Positions 1 to 8,753 are shown, counted from the first letter of the stretch. The stretch is 64,000 bases of DNA from UBA1672 sp964587815 (GCA_964587815.1 CAZPMH010000009.1:24434-88433); one strand, 5' to 3'. Translations and numbers: made by a program. Notes: generated from the sequence alone by a model not told the origin.

Positions 1-1402
1 AGAGGCTGAACAAAGTGATTTTGTTCGACATTTAGACTCTGATTTTAGGCAGGCGGTCGTTTCCTATTTGGAAGAGCTGATTAAGCATGTTCAGGATTTC
101 GGCATTTATGAATTCTTCTCTTTTATTCTTAATACGCCGTGTCCAGCCGATGATCAGTCTGGTTTTCGCGCGGTTCGTAAACGATTGGGCGATGATGCGC
201 TCGACCCGATTGAAGAATTTTTAAATGTTGCGTTAAATTTCAGGTATGACGACATTGATAAGATGCAGCATTTTATTGATGTGTATGAAAATCAATCTAT
301 TGAGCTAAAACGTGAGATGGATGATGGTGCGGGCGAAGTGCGCATTATGACTGTGCATGGTTCGAAGGGCTTGCAGGCGCCGATTGTGATTATGCCTGAT
401 ACCATACAGAGTAATAGGGGGCGAAAATCTTCTAAACTGTTATGGCCGCATCAAAGCGGACTTGACATGCCGATTTATGCGCAGCGAACAGAAGACGAGC
501 CAAATGCATTTCGAGATGTTAAGACGCAGATTAAAGATTTGGATCAGCAGGAATATTACAGGCTGCTTTATGTTGCGATGACGCGGGCGGCTGATCGTTT
601 ATATATTGGCGGGTATGCCAGTGCAGATACGCCGTCCGATGAGTCTTGGTATTTTTACGTTGAGCGTGCGATGCAGGGGCTTTCGGAGTGCAAAACTTTC
701 ACGGATGATGATGGGCATGAGTGCTTGCGTGTTGCAAATGCGCAAAACGCGGATGCTGATAAGTTAAAAGATCAGATTGAGGCCGTTGAAGCTTTAACTG
801 ATATTCCTGATTGGGCTTATAAGATCGCTCCTGAGGAGCCGACACCGCCACGCCCACTTATTCCGTCGCGTCCGTCGATTGATGACATGGTTCCCGCGCT
901 TTCTCCACTCAAGAGCCAAGATGAAGGGCGCTTCTTGCGTGGTAATGTCACACATAAATTGCTGCAGTTCCTCCCTGATTTTGACGACGAAAAACGAGAA
1001 AATGCTGCGCTTCGATATGTGCAAAAACAAGCGTCTCATTTTTCTGATGGTGTGCAACAGAACATTATTCAAGAGGTTTTGGAGATTTTGCGCCATCCTG
1101 ACTACGCACCGTTTTTTAAGGCCGGCTCGATGCCCGAGGTTCCGATTACCGGCCTTATGAATGACAACAGAATCGTGAGCGGGCAGATTGACCGCATGTT
1201 GGTTGAGGATGATAAGGTTTGGATTATTGATTATAAAACCAACAGGCCGCCGCCTCAAAGGCTCGAGGATGTGCCTGCGCTTTATATGAACCAGATGCGT
1301 GCGTATCGAGATTCGATTGAACAGATTTATCCCGGGCGCGATATTGTTTGTGCCTTGCTTTGGACTGACGGGCCGCATCTTATGATTTTGAATATGGAAT
1401 AA
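1..1402 (+). CDS. addA: AddA helicase-nuclease, C-terminal part (5' end outside window)
   Basis: The reading frame is open from base 2, so the gene starts upstream of the window; the TTG at 68 is not a real start. AddA is the helicase/nuclease subunit of the AddAB double-strand-break repair enzyme, the alphaproteobacterial counterpart of RecBCD. The visible part carries UvrD-type helicase motif V (IMTVHGSKGLQAPIV) and motif VI (YRLLYVAMTRAADRLY). Near the end is a RecB-family PD-(D/E)xK nuclease core (GQIDRML, then WIIDYKTN). Having both the helicase tail and the nuclease module separates AddA from UvrD or Rep. The adjacent convergent trxA is the usual alphaproteobacterial neighbour. The start, Walker A motif and addB are not visible. 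Confidence 0.93.
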   Translation, partial: EAEQSDFVRHLDSDFRQAVVSYLEELIKHVQDFGIYEFFSFILNTPCPADDQSGFRAVRKRLGDDALDPIEEFLNVALNFRYDDIDKMQHFIDVYENQSIELKREMDDGAGEVRIMTVHGSKGLQAPIVIMPDTIQSNRGRKSSKLLWPHQSGLDMPIYAQRTEDEPNAFRDVKTQIKDLDQQEYYRLLYVAMTRAADRLYIGGYASADTPSDESWYFYVERAMQGLSECKTFTDDDGHECLRVANAQNADADKLKDQIEAVEALTDIPDWAYKIAPEEPTPPRPLIPSRPSIDDMVPALSPLKSQDEGRFLRGNVTHKLLQFLPDFDDEKRENAALRYVQKQASHFSDGVQQNIIQEVLEILRHPDYAPFFKAGSMPEVPITGLMNDNRIVSGQIDRMLVEDDKVWIIDYKTNRPPPQRLEDVPALYMNQMRAYRDSIEQIYPGRDIVCALLWTDGPHLMILNME

Positions 1403-1403
1403 A

Positions 1404-1444
1404 AAAGCCCTGCTGATTAAATCATAAGCAGGGCCTCGTTTTTT
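1404..1444. terminator. Bidirectional terminator between addA and trxA
   Basis: An inverted repeat GCCCTGCT (1407-1414) / AGCAGGGC (1427-1434) is flanked by an A-run on the left and a T-run on the right (1439-1444). It sits between two convergent genes, so it can stop transcription from both sides. Confidence 0.85.
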
Positions 1445-1458
1445 GTTGATTGTTGCCC

Positions 1459-1782
1459 TTAAGAGACTTTTTCAGACAACCATTCAGATAGCTGGGCCTT
1501 TGGCATACCGCCGACGCGTGTGTCGATGACCTTGCCGCCCTTAAACAGCATTAATGTGGGAACGCCGCGTAATCCGTATTTTGTTGGTGTTTCGGGCGCG
1601 TCTTCGATGTTCATTTTAACGATCTTGACTTTACCTTCCATTTCACCGGCGACCTCTTCGACCACGGGCATTAATGTTTTACACGGGCCACACCATGTCG
1701 CCCAAAAGTCCACAAGGACGGGCGTGTCGGAATTTACGACCTCGTTTTCGAAATTACTATCATCTACAGCCTGAACAGACAT
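1459..1782 (-). CDS. trxA: Thioredoxin
   Basis: This is a small cytoplasmic dithiol oxidoreductase that reduces protein disulfides and is itself recharged by thioredoxin reductase. The 107-residue product has the classical active site WCGPC (Cys31 and Cys34), preceded by VLVDFWAT and followed by the cis-proline region GVPTLMLF. It is the length of a single-domain thioredoxin with no signal peptide. Two in-frame ATGs lie six bases apart (1788 and 1782). The AAAGGA ribosome site sits about 8 nt before the second, so 1782 is preferred, giving an N-terminus MSVQAVDD. It converges on addA and shares its terminator. The start of the divergent carboxypeptidase gene is nearby, so both promoters lie roughly in 1783-1980. 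Confidence 0.95.
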   Translation of the reverse strand: MSVQAVDDSNFENEVVNSDTPVLVDFWATWCGPCKTLMPVVEEVAGEMEGKVKIVKMNIEDAPETPTKYGLRGVPTLMLFKGGKVIDTRVGGMPKAQLSEWLSEKVS

Positions 1783-1983
1783 ACTCATTTTCCTTTCGTT
1801 CTGAAACGCAATGACTCCACTATGACGCGGGTTTGCGATTCGTCAAGCATTGCGCGTGAATTACAAAAAATTACTCACGCAATAGGTTATTCGTTGCAGA
1901 TGTTCAAAAAATTACAACAGCTCTTTGATTCTTACGCGCGGATAAATATTGATTCTTTTCGCAGATTACCGCATTTTAGTGTT

Positions 1984-3060
1984 ATGGATAATATTTTAAC
2001 CCGAAATTTTCCTGAACAAAGCGGTTTGCGCAGCAGTGCAGAAAACCTTCTTGCGGGTGTGCGCCGGAATTTTATGGGGGTTACCGCTGCGATTGCGGCT
2101 ACGGGGCTTTTCATGACGCAGGAAGCGCAGGCGCAATGTGTGCCTGAACGCGAGGCCTATGTTGCCATTGATGCAAATAGCGGTGAAATCCTGCTTGATC
2201 AGGATTCTCAGGAGCGGATACAGCCTGCCTCGATGACGAAGTTGATGACGCTTTTGCTGGCTTATGAGGCGATGGATGATGGCAAGATTGCCGAAGATGA
2301 TAATATTTACATCAATAAAAACAGGCGCGTGCAGCGATCGAGCGGGTGGAGTGGGGCGATCAAGTTCGGTGATGCATTAAAGGGCGCGGCGATTCGTTCC
2401 TACAATGATTTATCCATTACAATCGGTGAGAATGTTGCCAAGGCGCAAGATGCAGGGAACACGGAATATGAATTTGTGTCGATGATGAATGAAAAGGCGC
2501 GTGAGATCGGCATGGATAGTACGACTTTTTACAATGCCAGCGGTTTGCCGCGTGCGGTTGTGAATTCTAAGCGGAACGGCTCGACCACCTCTGATATGGC
2601 GAAATTGCTCAAATATATTGCTGACACGCAGCCTGACTTGATTACGTTGCTCGGCACGGACGAGGCGCGAGTGCGGCGCAGGACTTTGCGCAATACGAAT
2701 ACGCTGCTTCATAATGATGAGGTTCCCTATGATGCGGTCAGCGGGAAGACGGGCTTTACCTGCGATGCGGGGTTTTCGCTCACCGCTTTGGTTGAAAAGG
2801 ACGGGGAGCGCGTTATTTTTTCCTATGTTGGTGGGGATAGCTCTAAAGATCGGGAAAGCCGCGTTTTGGAAATTTCGGAAGATGCATTTGATACGTTGAT
2901 ACAAAACCGCGCTCAGGCGCAGCAGATGCAAGAGATGCAGAATTGGCTCGACCAAGATTTAAATCACCGTTTTCCGCCTTTGTTTTTAGATCCTGATCAT
3001 GCGTGGAGACATTATCACCAACAGCGCGATAGTGTGCCGTTACCACGCAGTTACGAATAG
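1984..3060 (+). CDS. D-alanyl-D-alanine carboxypeptidase, PBP5/S11 family
   Basis: This is a periplasmic serine peptidase that trims the terminal D-Ala from peptidoglycan stem peptides. From the ATG at 1984 the three active-site motifs are all present: SMTK (Ser83-Lys86), SYN (Ser139-Asn141) and KTG (Lys255). A hydrophobic stretch starting near MGVTAAIAAT and ending AQA before QCVPE looks like a signal peptide. The start is uncertain: the frame stays open back to an ATG at 1822, and further in-frame ATGs lie at 1900, 1984 and 2074, none with a strong ribosome site. The C-terminal part is short and polar and does not look like a full PBP5 C-terminal beta domain with amphipathic anchor. Confidence 0.88.
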   Translation: MDNILTRNFPEQSGLRSSAENLLAGVRRNFMGVTAAIAATGLFMTQEAQAQCVPEREAYVAIDANSGEILLDQDSQERIQPASMTKLMTLLLAYEAMDDGKIAEDDNIYINKNRRVQRSSGWSGAIKFGDALKGAAIRSYNDLSITIGENVAKAQDAGNTEYEFVSMMNEKAREIGMDSTTFYNASGLPRAVVNSKRNGSTTSDMAKLLKYIADTQPDLITLLGTDEARVRRRTLRNTNTLLHNDEVPYDAVSGKTGFTCDAGFSLTALVEKDGERVIFSYVGGDSSKDRESRVLEISEDAFDTLIQNRAQAQQMQEMQNWLDQDLNHRFPPLFLDPDHAWRHYHQQRDSVPLPRSYE

Positions 3061-3062
3061 CC

Positions 3063-3422
3063 TTACTTTGACTTGCCTTTAACCTGATTTTTTTCGTCTA
3101 AAAGCAGAACGGTAGGAGTGTGGGCCTTGGCCTCGGCTTCATCCATTTGGGCGTAGGCGCAGATGATGACCAGATCGCCCGTATTCACCAGATGCGCCGC
3201 CGCGCCGTTTATGCCGATAACGCCGGAGCCGCGCTCGCCTTCGATCACGTATGTTGTCAGGCGGTTGCCGTTGGTTATGTTCAGCACATCGACTTGTTCA
3301 TTCAGCAGAAAATTGCCTTGCTCGATTAAATCCATATCAATCGTGATTGAGCCTTCATAGTGCAGGTCGGCCTGCGTTACGGTGGCGCGGTGCAATTTTG
3401 ATTTCAGCATTGTCAGTATCAT
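3063..3422 (-). CDS. panD: Aspartate 1-decarboxylase
   Basis: PanD converts L-aspartate to beta-alanine for pantothenate and coenzyme A synthesis, using a pyruvoyl group made by self-cleavage. The 119-residue product begins MILTMLKSKLHRATVT, which lines up with the family start and supports the ATG at 3422. It then carries YEGSITID, where cleavage falls between Gly and Ser, and NGAAAH further on. Length is close to the family norm. It ends two bases after the convergent carboxypeptidase gene stops. No other pantothenate gene is adjacent. Confidence 0.95.
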   Translation of the reverse strand: MILTMLKSKLHRATVTQADLHYEGSITIDMDLIEQGNFLLNEQVDVLNITNGNRLTTYVIEGERGSGVIGINGAAAHLVNTGDLVIICAYAQMDEAEAKAHTPTVLLLDEKNQVKGKSK

Positions 3423-3503
3423 GGCTTTACTTAACCGTTCGTTCAGTGTGTAATCTGATGCGGTTTATACAGATAGAGACGATAAATTTCAAAGGATTTT
3501 ATG

Positions 3504-3863
3504 ATGGCTGATTATGATGAGAATAATATTTTTGCGAAAATTCTGCGTGGAGAGATTCCTTGCGATAAGGTTTATGAGGATGATTATGTTTTGGCGTTTA
3601 AGGATATCGCACCGCAAGCGCCCGTTCATATTTTGGTGATTCCGAAGGGTGCATATATCTCAATTGATGATTTCGGGGCGAATGCTTCGGCGGACGAGAT
3701 AAAAGGGTTTTTCGCAGCAGTGTCAAAAATTGCGCATGAAAATGATTTGGCCGAAAAAGGGTTTCGCTCGATTGCCAATACGGGCAAAGATGGCGGGCAG
3801 GAAGTGCCGCATTTCCACATTCATCTTCTTGGTGGGAAGCCCGTCGGGCGCATGGTGGTTTAA
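3504..3863 (+). CDS. hinT: HIT-family nucleotide hydrolase, HinT type
   Basis: Histidine-triad proteins of this type hydrolyse adenosine phosphoramidates and related nucleotide conjugates in the cytoplasm. The 119-residue product matches the short HinT subfamily throughout, with NIFAKILRGEIP at the N-terminus and APVHILVIPK in the middle. The catalytic triad region HFHIHLLGG follows, with GRMVV at the end. Two ATGs stand side by side (3501 and 3504); the AAGGA ribosome site is 4 nt from the first and 7 nt from the second, so 3504 is slightly favoured. It stands alone between convergent and divergent neighbours. Confidence 0.93.
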   Translation: MADYDENNIFAKILRGEIPCDKVYEDDYVLAFKDIAPQAPVHILVIPKGAYISIDDFGANASADEIKGFFAAVSKIAHENDLAEKGFRSIANTGKDGGQEVPHFHIHLLGGKPVGRMVV

Positions 3864-3872
3864 CCTTAGGGC

Positions 3873-4442
3873 CTAGCGGTTTACAGGGAACATGATGACA
3901 TTGTCGGCGAACGGGATTTGCGCGCTTTCCTGATGTTGCGGCTGCTCTGCCAAGGCTTGCGTGACTTCATCGACAATCAGCAGGTTAGATTGCAGTTGCG
4001 CGCTGAGGATATCGAGAATTTTAGAGATGTGGGGCACTGTGACTTCGAAGGAAAGCTGACACAGGGCAGTAAGATCAAGAAACCCTTCAATATCTTCGGC
4101 GATTTCGTCCATCATATCGGCCTGCGAGTCGTTCCAGAGTTCAGGGTTGTCTTCGGCCAAATCTTCGCGGGCGCAATAGCGTTCGATGATGCGGTCACAT
4201 TCCAAATGCAGGAACGTCAAATCATTGGTTGCGATGGTTTCAAAAGCCGCGATTTCTTTGATGATGAAGGCCGCGCTGAGGAGGGCGTTTTCCGCGCTTT
4301 GCTTGCTTAGGGTTTCGTGCATGGCGTAGATGATGTCCGGCTCAATACCCAGATCATAATTTTGTTCCAAAAGATCGCGCACCACCAAAGGCGTTTGAAG
4401 TTTGTTTTTGATGCTCGCGCGGGTCTGATTGCTTTGTGCCAT
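3873..4442 (-). CDS. Hypothetical cytoplasmic protein, 189 aa
   Basis: I do not recognise a family. The product is acidic and helix-rich, with no signal peptide or membrane segment. A central stretch (around ECDRIIERYC and AEDIEGFLDL) reads like a helical bundle. The start is well supported: AAGGAGG lies 5 nt before the ATG at 4442, while the GTG at 4445 would be too close. It is transcribed divergently from the GNAT/nitrilase gene and convergently with the HIT gene. An open frame also exists antisense to it, but this strand has the better ribosome site and protein-like composition. Confidence 0.7.
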   Translation of the reverse strand: MAQSNQTRASIKNKLQTPLVVRDLLEQNYDLGIEPDIIYAMHETLSKQSAENALLSAAFIIKEIAAFETIATNDLTFLHLECDRIIERYCAREDLAEDNPELWNDSQADMMDEIAEDIEGFLDLTALCQLSFEVTVPHISKILDILSAQLQSNLLIVDEVTQALAEQPQHQESAQIPFADNVIMFPVNR

Positions 4443-4591
4443 CACGGCCTCCTTCTTTGTTCTTCTTTCCTCTTAAAGGGTGGATGTGAAGAAATGGTTA
4501 ACAGCGGGTGGCAAATTTAGCGCGTTTTGTTTTTTCTGAAGTGTGATAAGGTCGGTGCATTCAAAATGTAATACAGGATTTTAGGCATTCT

Positions 4592-6184
4592 ATGGCCAAA
4601 AACTCTCAGAAAAAAACGGCACTCAAAACGACAAACACGACGACAAAAAAAGCAAAGATCATCGTGCGCCAAGCATTGGTTAGTGATATTCAAGCGCTCT
4701 ATGATTTGAGTATGAAAGTGTATCCCGATGATGCGTTTAGTTTGGCGATGTTACGCGGACACATCAGCAATTTTCCTGAAGGACAATTCGTTGTCGAATA
4801 TGAGGGGCAGATTGTCGGGCATTGTGTAACCTTTATCATTGGCGGAGATATATGTTTAAAGCCGCACACATGGTCGGAGATTACAGGCGGGGGGTATGCG
4901 TCGCGGCACGATCCTGACGGGGATTATCTGTATGGCATGGAGGTGTGTGTTGACCCCGATCATCGCGGCAAGCGCATCGGGCGGCGGCTTTATGAGCAAA
5001 GGCGCGCTTTGTGTGAAGAGCTGAATTTAAAAGGGATTGTTTTTGGCGGGCGGATGCCGGGCTATGCAAAGCGTCAGGATAAATTAGGCGGGCCTGAGGA
5101 ATATTTAGAGTTGGTGCAGGCACGCAAAATTCGAGATCCTGTTTTGTTTTTTCAGCTCTCCAATGATTTTGAGCCGCTGGGGATCTTGAAGAATTACATC
5201 CGTTCAGATCGTGATTCGGCGGGCTATGCGGTGCATATGATTTGGCGCAATCCGTTGGAAGCGGAGCCCGTGGCGCGGGCGATTAAAGAACGGCAAGATT
5301 TGCCGAAATCTGTGCGGGTGGCGACGGTGCAATTTCAAATGCGTAAAGTGCAAGACGAGACGCAGTTTGAAGCGCAATTGGAATATTTCATTGATATTGC
5401 CTCTGATTATAAGGCGGACTTTGTTGTTTTCCCCGAGCTTATCACGCTGGCGCTGTTATCGGCGACCGATAAAAAGATGCGGCCTGAGGAGGCGATTGAT
5501 CATCTGACGCATTATACGGATCGCTACATCAAATTTATGCAGGGCATGGCGATGTCATATAATATTAATATTATCGGCGGGTCGCATCCGACGAAAATGC
5601 CTGATGGGGATATTCATAATATTTCATATGTTTTCTTGCGTGACGGGGCGACCTATGCGCAGGAAAAGCTGCACCCGACGCCGAATGAGCGGTTCTGGTG
5701 GAATATTCAGGGCGGCGATAAATTAGAGACGATTCAGACCGATTGCGGGCCGATTGGGGTGCTGATTTGTTATGATTCCGAATTTCCTGAAACGGCGCGG
5801 CATCTCGTGGATCAGGGCGCGTTGCTGATTTTCGTGCCATTTTGCACGGATGAGCGGCAGGGGTATTTGCGGGTGCGCTATTGCTCGCAGGCGATTGCGG
5901 TGCAAAATCAGTGCTATGTCGTGATGGCGGGCACGGTGGGGAATATTCCTGATGTGGAGAATATGGATATTAACTATGCGGAGAGCTGTATTTTGACGCC
6001 GTGTGATTTTCCGTTTGCGCGCGACGGGATTGCGGCGATTTGTACGGCGAATACGGAGACGATTGCCTTTGCCGATTTGCAATATGAGCCTTTGCTGACC
6101 AGCAGGCAGACGGGCAGCGTGCAGAATTTAAAAGACCGCCGCTTTGATTTGTATAACATCGCATGGCGCGCGAAGGGGCGGTGA
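4592..6184 (+). CDS. Fusion of GNAT acetyltransferase and carbon-nitrogen hydrolase
   Basis: Two enzymes are joined in 530 residues. Roughly residues 20-210 are a GNAT acyltransferase with the acetyl-CoA loop RGKRIGRRLYEQRR. Roughly 245-525 are a nitrilase-superfamily amidohydrolase. The nitrilase triad is complete: Glu282 in FPELITL, Lys359 in EKLHPTPNE and Cys393 in ICYDSEFPE. The same architecture is known as a conserved bacterial family (YhcX type), whose substrate is not settled. The Lys-rich first 25 residues look like a flexible extension. The 3' end (WRAKGR-stop) is nearly duplicated at the end of the next gene, see the direct repeats at 6171 and 6715. Confidence 0.9.
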   Translation: MAKNSQKKTALKTTNTTTKKAKIIVRQALVSDIQALYDLSMKVYPDDAFSLAMLRGHISNFPEGQFVVEYEGQIVGHCVTFIIGGDICLKPHTWSEITGGGYASRHDPDGDYLYGMEVCVDPDHRGKRIGRRLYEQRRALCEELNLKGIVFGGRMPGYAKRQDKLGGPEEYLELVQARKIRDPVLFFQLSNDFEPLGILKNYIRSDRDSAGYAVHMIWRNPLEAEPVARAIKERQDLPKSVRVATVQFQMRKVQDETQFEAQLEYFIDIASDYKADFVVFPELITLALLSATDKKMRPEEAIDHLTHYTDRYIKFMQGMAMSYNINIIGGSHPTKMPDGDIHNISYVFLRDGATYAQEKLHPTPNERFWWNIQGGDKLETIQTDCGPIGVLICYDSEFPETARHLVDQGALLIFVPFCTDERQGYLRVRYCSQAIAVQNQCYVVMAGTVGNIPDVENMDINYAESCILTPCDFPFARDGIAAICTANTETIAFADLQYEPLLTSRQTGSVQNLKDRRFDLYNIAWRAKGR

Positions 6185-6187
6185 TGG
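6171..6187. repeat. 17-bp direct repeat, copy 1
   Basis: CGAAGGGGCGGTGATGG is found here and again, identical, at 6715-6731. With two mismatches allowed, the match extends left through TGGCG, about 24 bp in all. Each copy contains the stop codon of one gene and a start-like ATG. Confidence 0.85.
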
Positions 6188-6188
6188 G

Positions 6189-6728
6189 ATGATCAAAAGA
6201 AAGTACGATGATTCAGTTTACGATCCCGAAACTATCAAAAATGTGAGAAGTCAGTGGCTTTCAAGTTTATTGATTTTTTCTGATTTAGAATTTCAGAAAC
6301 AGTATTTGCTTAATAAAGAAATTCGTAATCCCTTCTACAGTTATTCTGAAATTTTTGAATGCTACAGTATTGAAACTTGGCACGATAATTATGAAGAAAT
6401 GGTTGAATGTGGTTATTACACGTCGGAAGAATATGAGATTATAAAAGAATTTCATAAAAGATTGTGGGCATATGCGCCACCTAACAACGATTATGATGAT
6501 AGAGAAGGCATTCTTGCAGACCCAGAGTGGTTAGAGATCGTGGCGTTTGGTAAAGATCGAATGGCGCAGTTAAAGCAAATTATTACTGAGCCTGATGAAT
6601 TGAAGATTTTTGACAATTACTATCCTGAGTTGACGGAGGGTGATTTCACTTGGGGTATGTCGTTTTGGGAAAAAAAGAAAAGAGCGTGGCTGAAAAAGTT
6701 AGAACAGTGGCGTTCGAAGGGGCGGTGA
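6189..6728 (+). CDS. Hypothetical AT-rich protein, 179 aa
   Basis: No family recognised. The product is rich in Asp, Glu, Tyr and Trp, lacks a signal peptide or membrane segment, and ends WRSKGR, echoing the WRAKGR end of the preceding nitrilase. The start ATG at 6189 follows a purine-rich AAGGGG stretch; a competing ATG at 6184 stops after two codons. Base composition is clearly more AT-rich than in the flanking nitrilase and comM genes, which points to later acquisition. Its stop overlaps the start of the next gene (ATGA), so the two are translationally coupled. A toxin/immunity or phage-type role is possible, but nothing in the sequence shows it. Confidence 0.65.
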   Translation: MIKRKYDDSVYDPETIKNVRSQWLSSLLIFSDLEFQKQYLLNKEIRNPFYSYSEIFECYSIETWHDNYEEMVECGYYTSEEYEIIKEFHKRLWAYAPPNNDYDDREGILADPEWLEIVAFGKDRMAQLKQIITEPDELKIFDNYYPELTEGDFTWGMSFWEKKKRAWLKKLEQWRSKGR

Positions 6729-6731
6729 TGG
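6715..6731. repeat. 17-bp direct repeat, copy 2
   Basis: This is the exact second copy of the repeat at 6171-6187. The pair brackets the 6189-6728 gene, as expected if that gene arrived by an event that duplicated the end of the nitrilase gene. Confidence 0.85.
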
Positions 6732-7243
6732 AAAAATATAAAAAAACATCCAGCGAACCGCTTTGGATTTTGATGTTGAGAAATACCATGATTTCTGCGT
6801 TTGCAGGCGCTTTTTTTGGGTGTCTTTTATTTCCTTTGTTTACGGTTTTTTTAGGTTTCTGGGAAGGTCGTACAGCGAATTTTGAACTGTGGTTTATTGT
6901 ATGGAGTACGCTCACGTCTCCTTTCTTAATGATTTTTATATTTCCTATGATTATGCCGCTGATTATAGTTGCGATATTTGTAGCTGTTACTTTTCAGAAA
7001 AGTATAACTAAGCATCTGAAAATATGGTGTTTGGTTGCGCCTTTTTCTGTTTGGCTTGTGGCTATTGGTATGCTCACGTTTTCGCCTCTGAATTCATATT
7101 ATGAGCAATTTACGTGGTTTGAACGTATTTTGATAAATATTCCAAACCCGGAACATTTATTATTTCTTATAGCACCGATGTTTTCATCTTTTGTGTTTTA
7201 CAAATTATTTTTGAAAGAGGATTTTGATGGTTGCGCGGATTAA
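6728..7243 (+). CDS. Hypothetical membrane protein, 171 aa
   Basis: An inner-membrane protein with about four or five hydrophobic segments: near residues 18-45, 55-90, 97-117 and 140-163. No catalytic or family motif is visible. The ATG at 6728 overlaps the previous stop by four bases, and the 3' end runs 17 bases into comM in another frame, so it is packed tightly on both sides. Like its upstream partner it is AT-rich compared with neighbours. The overlap with comM suggests that the pair was fitted into a pre-existing nitrilase-comM junction. Confidence 0.65.
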   Translation: MEKYKKTSSEPLWILMLRNTMISAFAGAFFGCLLFPLFTVFLGFWEGRTANFELWFIVWSTLTSPFLMIFIFPMIMPLIIVAIFVAVTFQKSITKHLKIWCLVAPFSVWLVAIGMLTFSPLNSYYEQFTWFERILINIPNPEHLLFLIAPMFSSFVFYKLFLKEDFDGCAD

Positions 7244-8753
7244 TACGGTGGCGTTTCACGGGGTGGAGGTGAAGCCTGTGGATGTGCAGGTGCAGCTGAG
7301 CAATGGGTTGCCCGCGTTTAATATTGTCGGCTTGCCTGATAAGGCGGTGGCGGAGAGTAAGGAGCGGGTGCGCGCGGCGTTGCATGCGCTGGGGCTGTCT
7401 TTGCCGCCGAAGCGATTGACGGTGAATATGGCGCCTGCGGATTTATCGAAAGAGGGGAGCCATTTTGACCTGCCGATTGCGTTGGGGGTTCTTGGCGCTA
7501 TGGGCGTTTTGCCGAAGGAGGAATTGGAAGAGTATGTCGTGCTGGGGGAGCTGTCCTTAGACGCGAGCATTCGCGCGGTGTCGGGCGTTCTTCCTGCCGC
7601 TATTCATGCAGGCGAGGCGGCGCGGAGTTTGATTTGCCCAAAAGCGTGTGGCGGAGAGGCTGCGTGGGCGGGGGAGGTGTCTATCTTAGCGCCGTCGGAT
7701 TTGCTCCAGTTGATCAATCATATTAAAGGTAGCCAAGTGTTGAGCCAGCCTGAGGCGGTTTTGGCCAATGATAATGATGTGCGCGTGCCTGATCTGGCGC
7801 ATGTGAAGGGGCAGGAGACAGCCAAGCGCGCGCTCGAGATTGCCGCGGCGGGTGGTCATAATTTGCTGATGATCGGGCCGCCGGGGTCGGGAAAATCGAT
7901 GCTCGCCAGTTGTTTGCCTGGGATATTGCCGAAGCTATCGCCGAAAGAAGCACTTGAGCTGTCGATGATTCATTCGATTGCGGGGGTGTTGCCTGATGGC
8001 GGCTTGGTGCAAGATCGCCCGTTTCGCAGCCCGCATCATTCGGCGTCTCAACCCGCGCTGATCGGTGGCGGGCATAAGGTTAAGCCGGGGGAGATTTCCT
8101 TGGCGCATCACGGGGTTTTGTTTTTGGATGAGTTTCCTGAATTCTCACGATCTACTTTAGAAGCGCTGCGCCAGCCATTAGAAACAGGCGATGCGTTGGT
8201 GGCGCGGGCGAATGCGCATATTCGATATCCTGCGCGGTTTCAGTTGATTGCGGCGATGAACCCGTGTCGATGCGGATATTTGGGCGATGTGGATATGGAA
8301 TGTACCAAGGCGCCGCGATGCGGGGCGGATTATCAATCTAAAATCTCAGGCCCGATGATGGACAGGATTGATATGCATGTCGATGTGCCCGCCGTGCAGA
8401 TTTCCGATTTGCAAAATGTAGCGGCGGGGGAGTCATCTTCGGCTGTGGCGGCTCGGGTGCAGGAGGCGCGTGATATTCAGCAGGAACGGTATCAGGCTCT
8501 GGGATTGAAGGGCACTTTGCCGATTAATGCATCTGCGCAGAGTGATGTTTTGGAAAAAGTCACGGTGATGGATGATGACACCAAGGCTTTGCTCAATAAG
8601 GCGATGGAGCAAAGCCGCATGTCGGCGCGCGGATATTACCGCATTTTGAAGGTGGCGCGCACGATTGCGGATTTGGATGGCGGGGCGGAACAGCTTGGGA
8701 AGGCGCATATTGCCGAGGCGCTCAGTTATCGGCGTGTTTCGCTATCGGGTTGA
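7227..8753 (+). CDS. comM: ComM/YifB-type Mg-chelatase-like AAA+ ATPase
   Basis: ComM-type proteins are hexameric helicases that promote branch migration when incoming DNA is recombined during transformation. The 508-residue product has the full layout: an N-terminal ChlI/Lon-like domain (RINTVAFHGVEVKPVDVQVQ, later NIVGLPDKAVAESKERVRAA) and the AAA+ Walker A GPPGSGKSMLA. These are followed by LFLDEFPEFSR (Walker B) and the Cys-containing AAMNPCRCGYLG segment. The ATG at 7227 follows AGAGGA at good spacing. It overlaps the preceding membrane-protein gene by 17 bases. comM is a known integration hotspot in some bacteria; here the gene itself looks intact. Confidence 0.93.
   Translation: MVARINTVAFHGVEVKPVDVQVQLSNGLPAFNIVGLPDKAVAESKERVRAALHALGLSLPPKRLTVNMAPADLSKEGSHFDLPIALGVLGAMGVLPKEELEEYVVLGELSLDASIRAVSGVLPAAIHAGEAARSLICPKACGGEAAWAGEVSILAPSDLLQLINHIKGSQVLSQPEAVLANDNDVRVPDLAHVKGQETAKRALEIAAAGGHNLLMIGPPGSGKSMLASCLPGILPKLSPKEALELSMIHSIAGVLPDGGLVQDRPFRSPHHSASQPALIGGGHKVKPGEISLAHHGVLFLDEFPEFSRSTLEALRQPLETGDALVARANAHIRYPARFQLIAAMNPCRCGYLGDVDMECTKAPRCGADYQSKISGPMMDRIDMHVDVPAVQISDLQNVAAGESSSAVAARVQEARDIQQERYQALGLKGTLPINASAQSDVLEKVTVMDDDTKALLNKAMEQSRMSARGYYRILKVARTIADLDGGAEQLGKAHIAEALSYRRVSLSG

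Noticed and set aside
1822..1983. Longer N-terminus for the carboxypeptidase starting at 1822
   Set aside because: It would place more than 80 polar residues before the signal peptide; no clear ribosome site. Kept only as an alternative.
2410..2955. Open frame of 181 codons antisense to the carboxypeptidase gene
   Set aside because: It lies fully inside a gene with all its catalytic motifs; the translation is Arg/Ile-rich and family-less.
3918..4310. Open frame of 130 codons on the plus strand, antisense to the hypothetical gene at 3873-4442
   Set aside because: No ribosome site, biased composition, and the minus-strand gene has a strong AAGGAGG at the right spacing.
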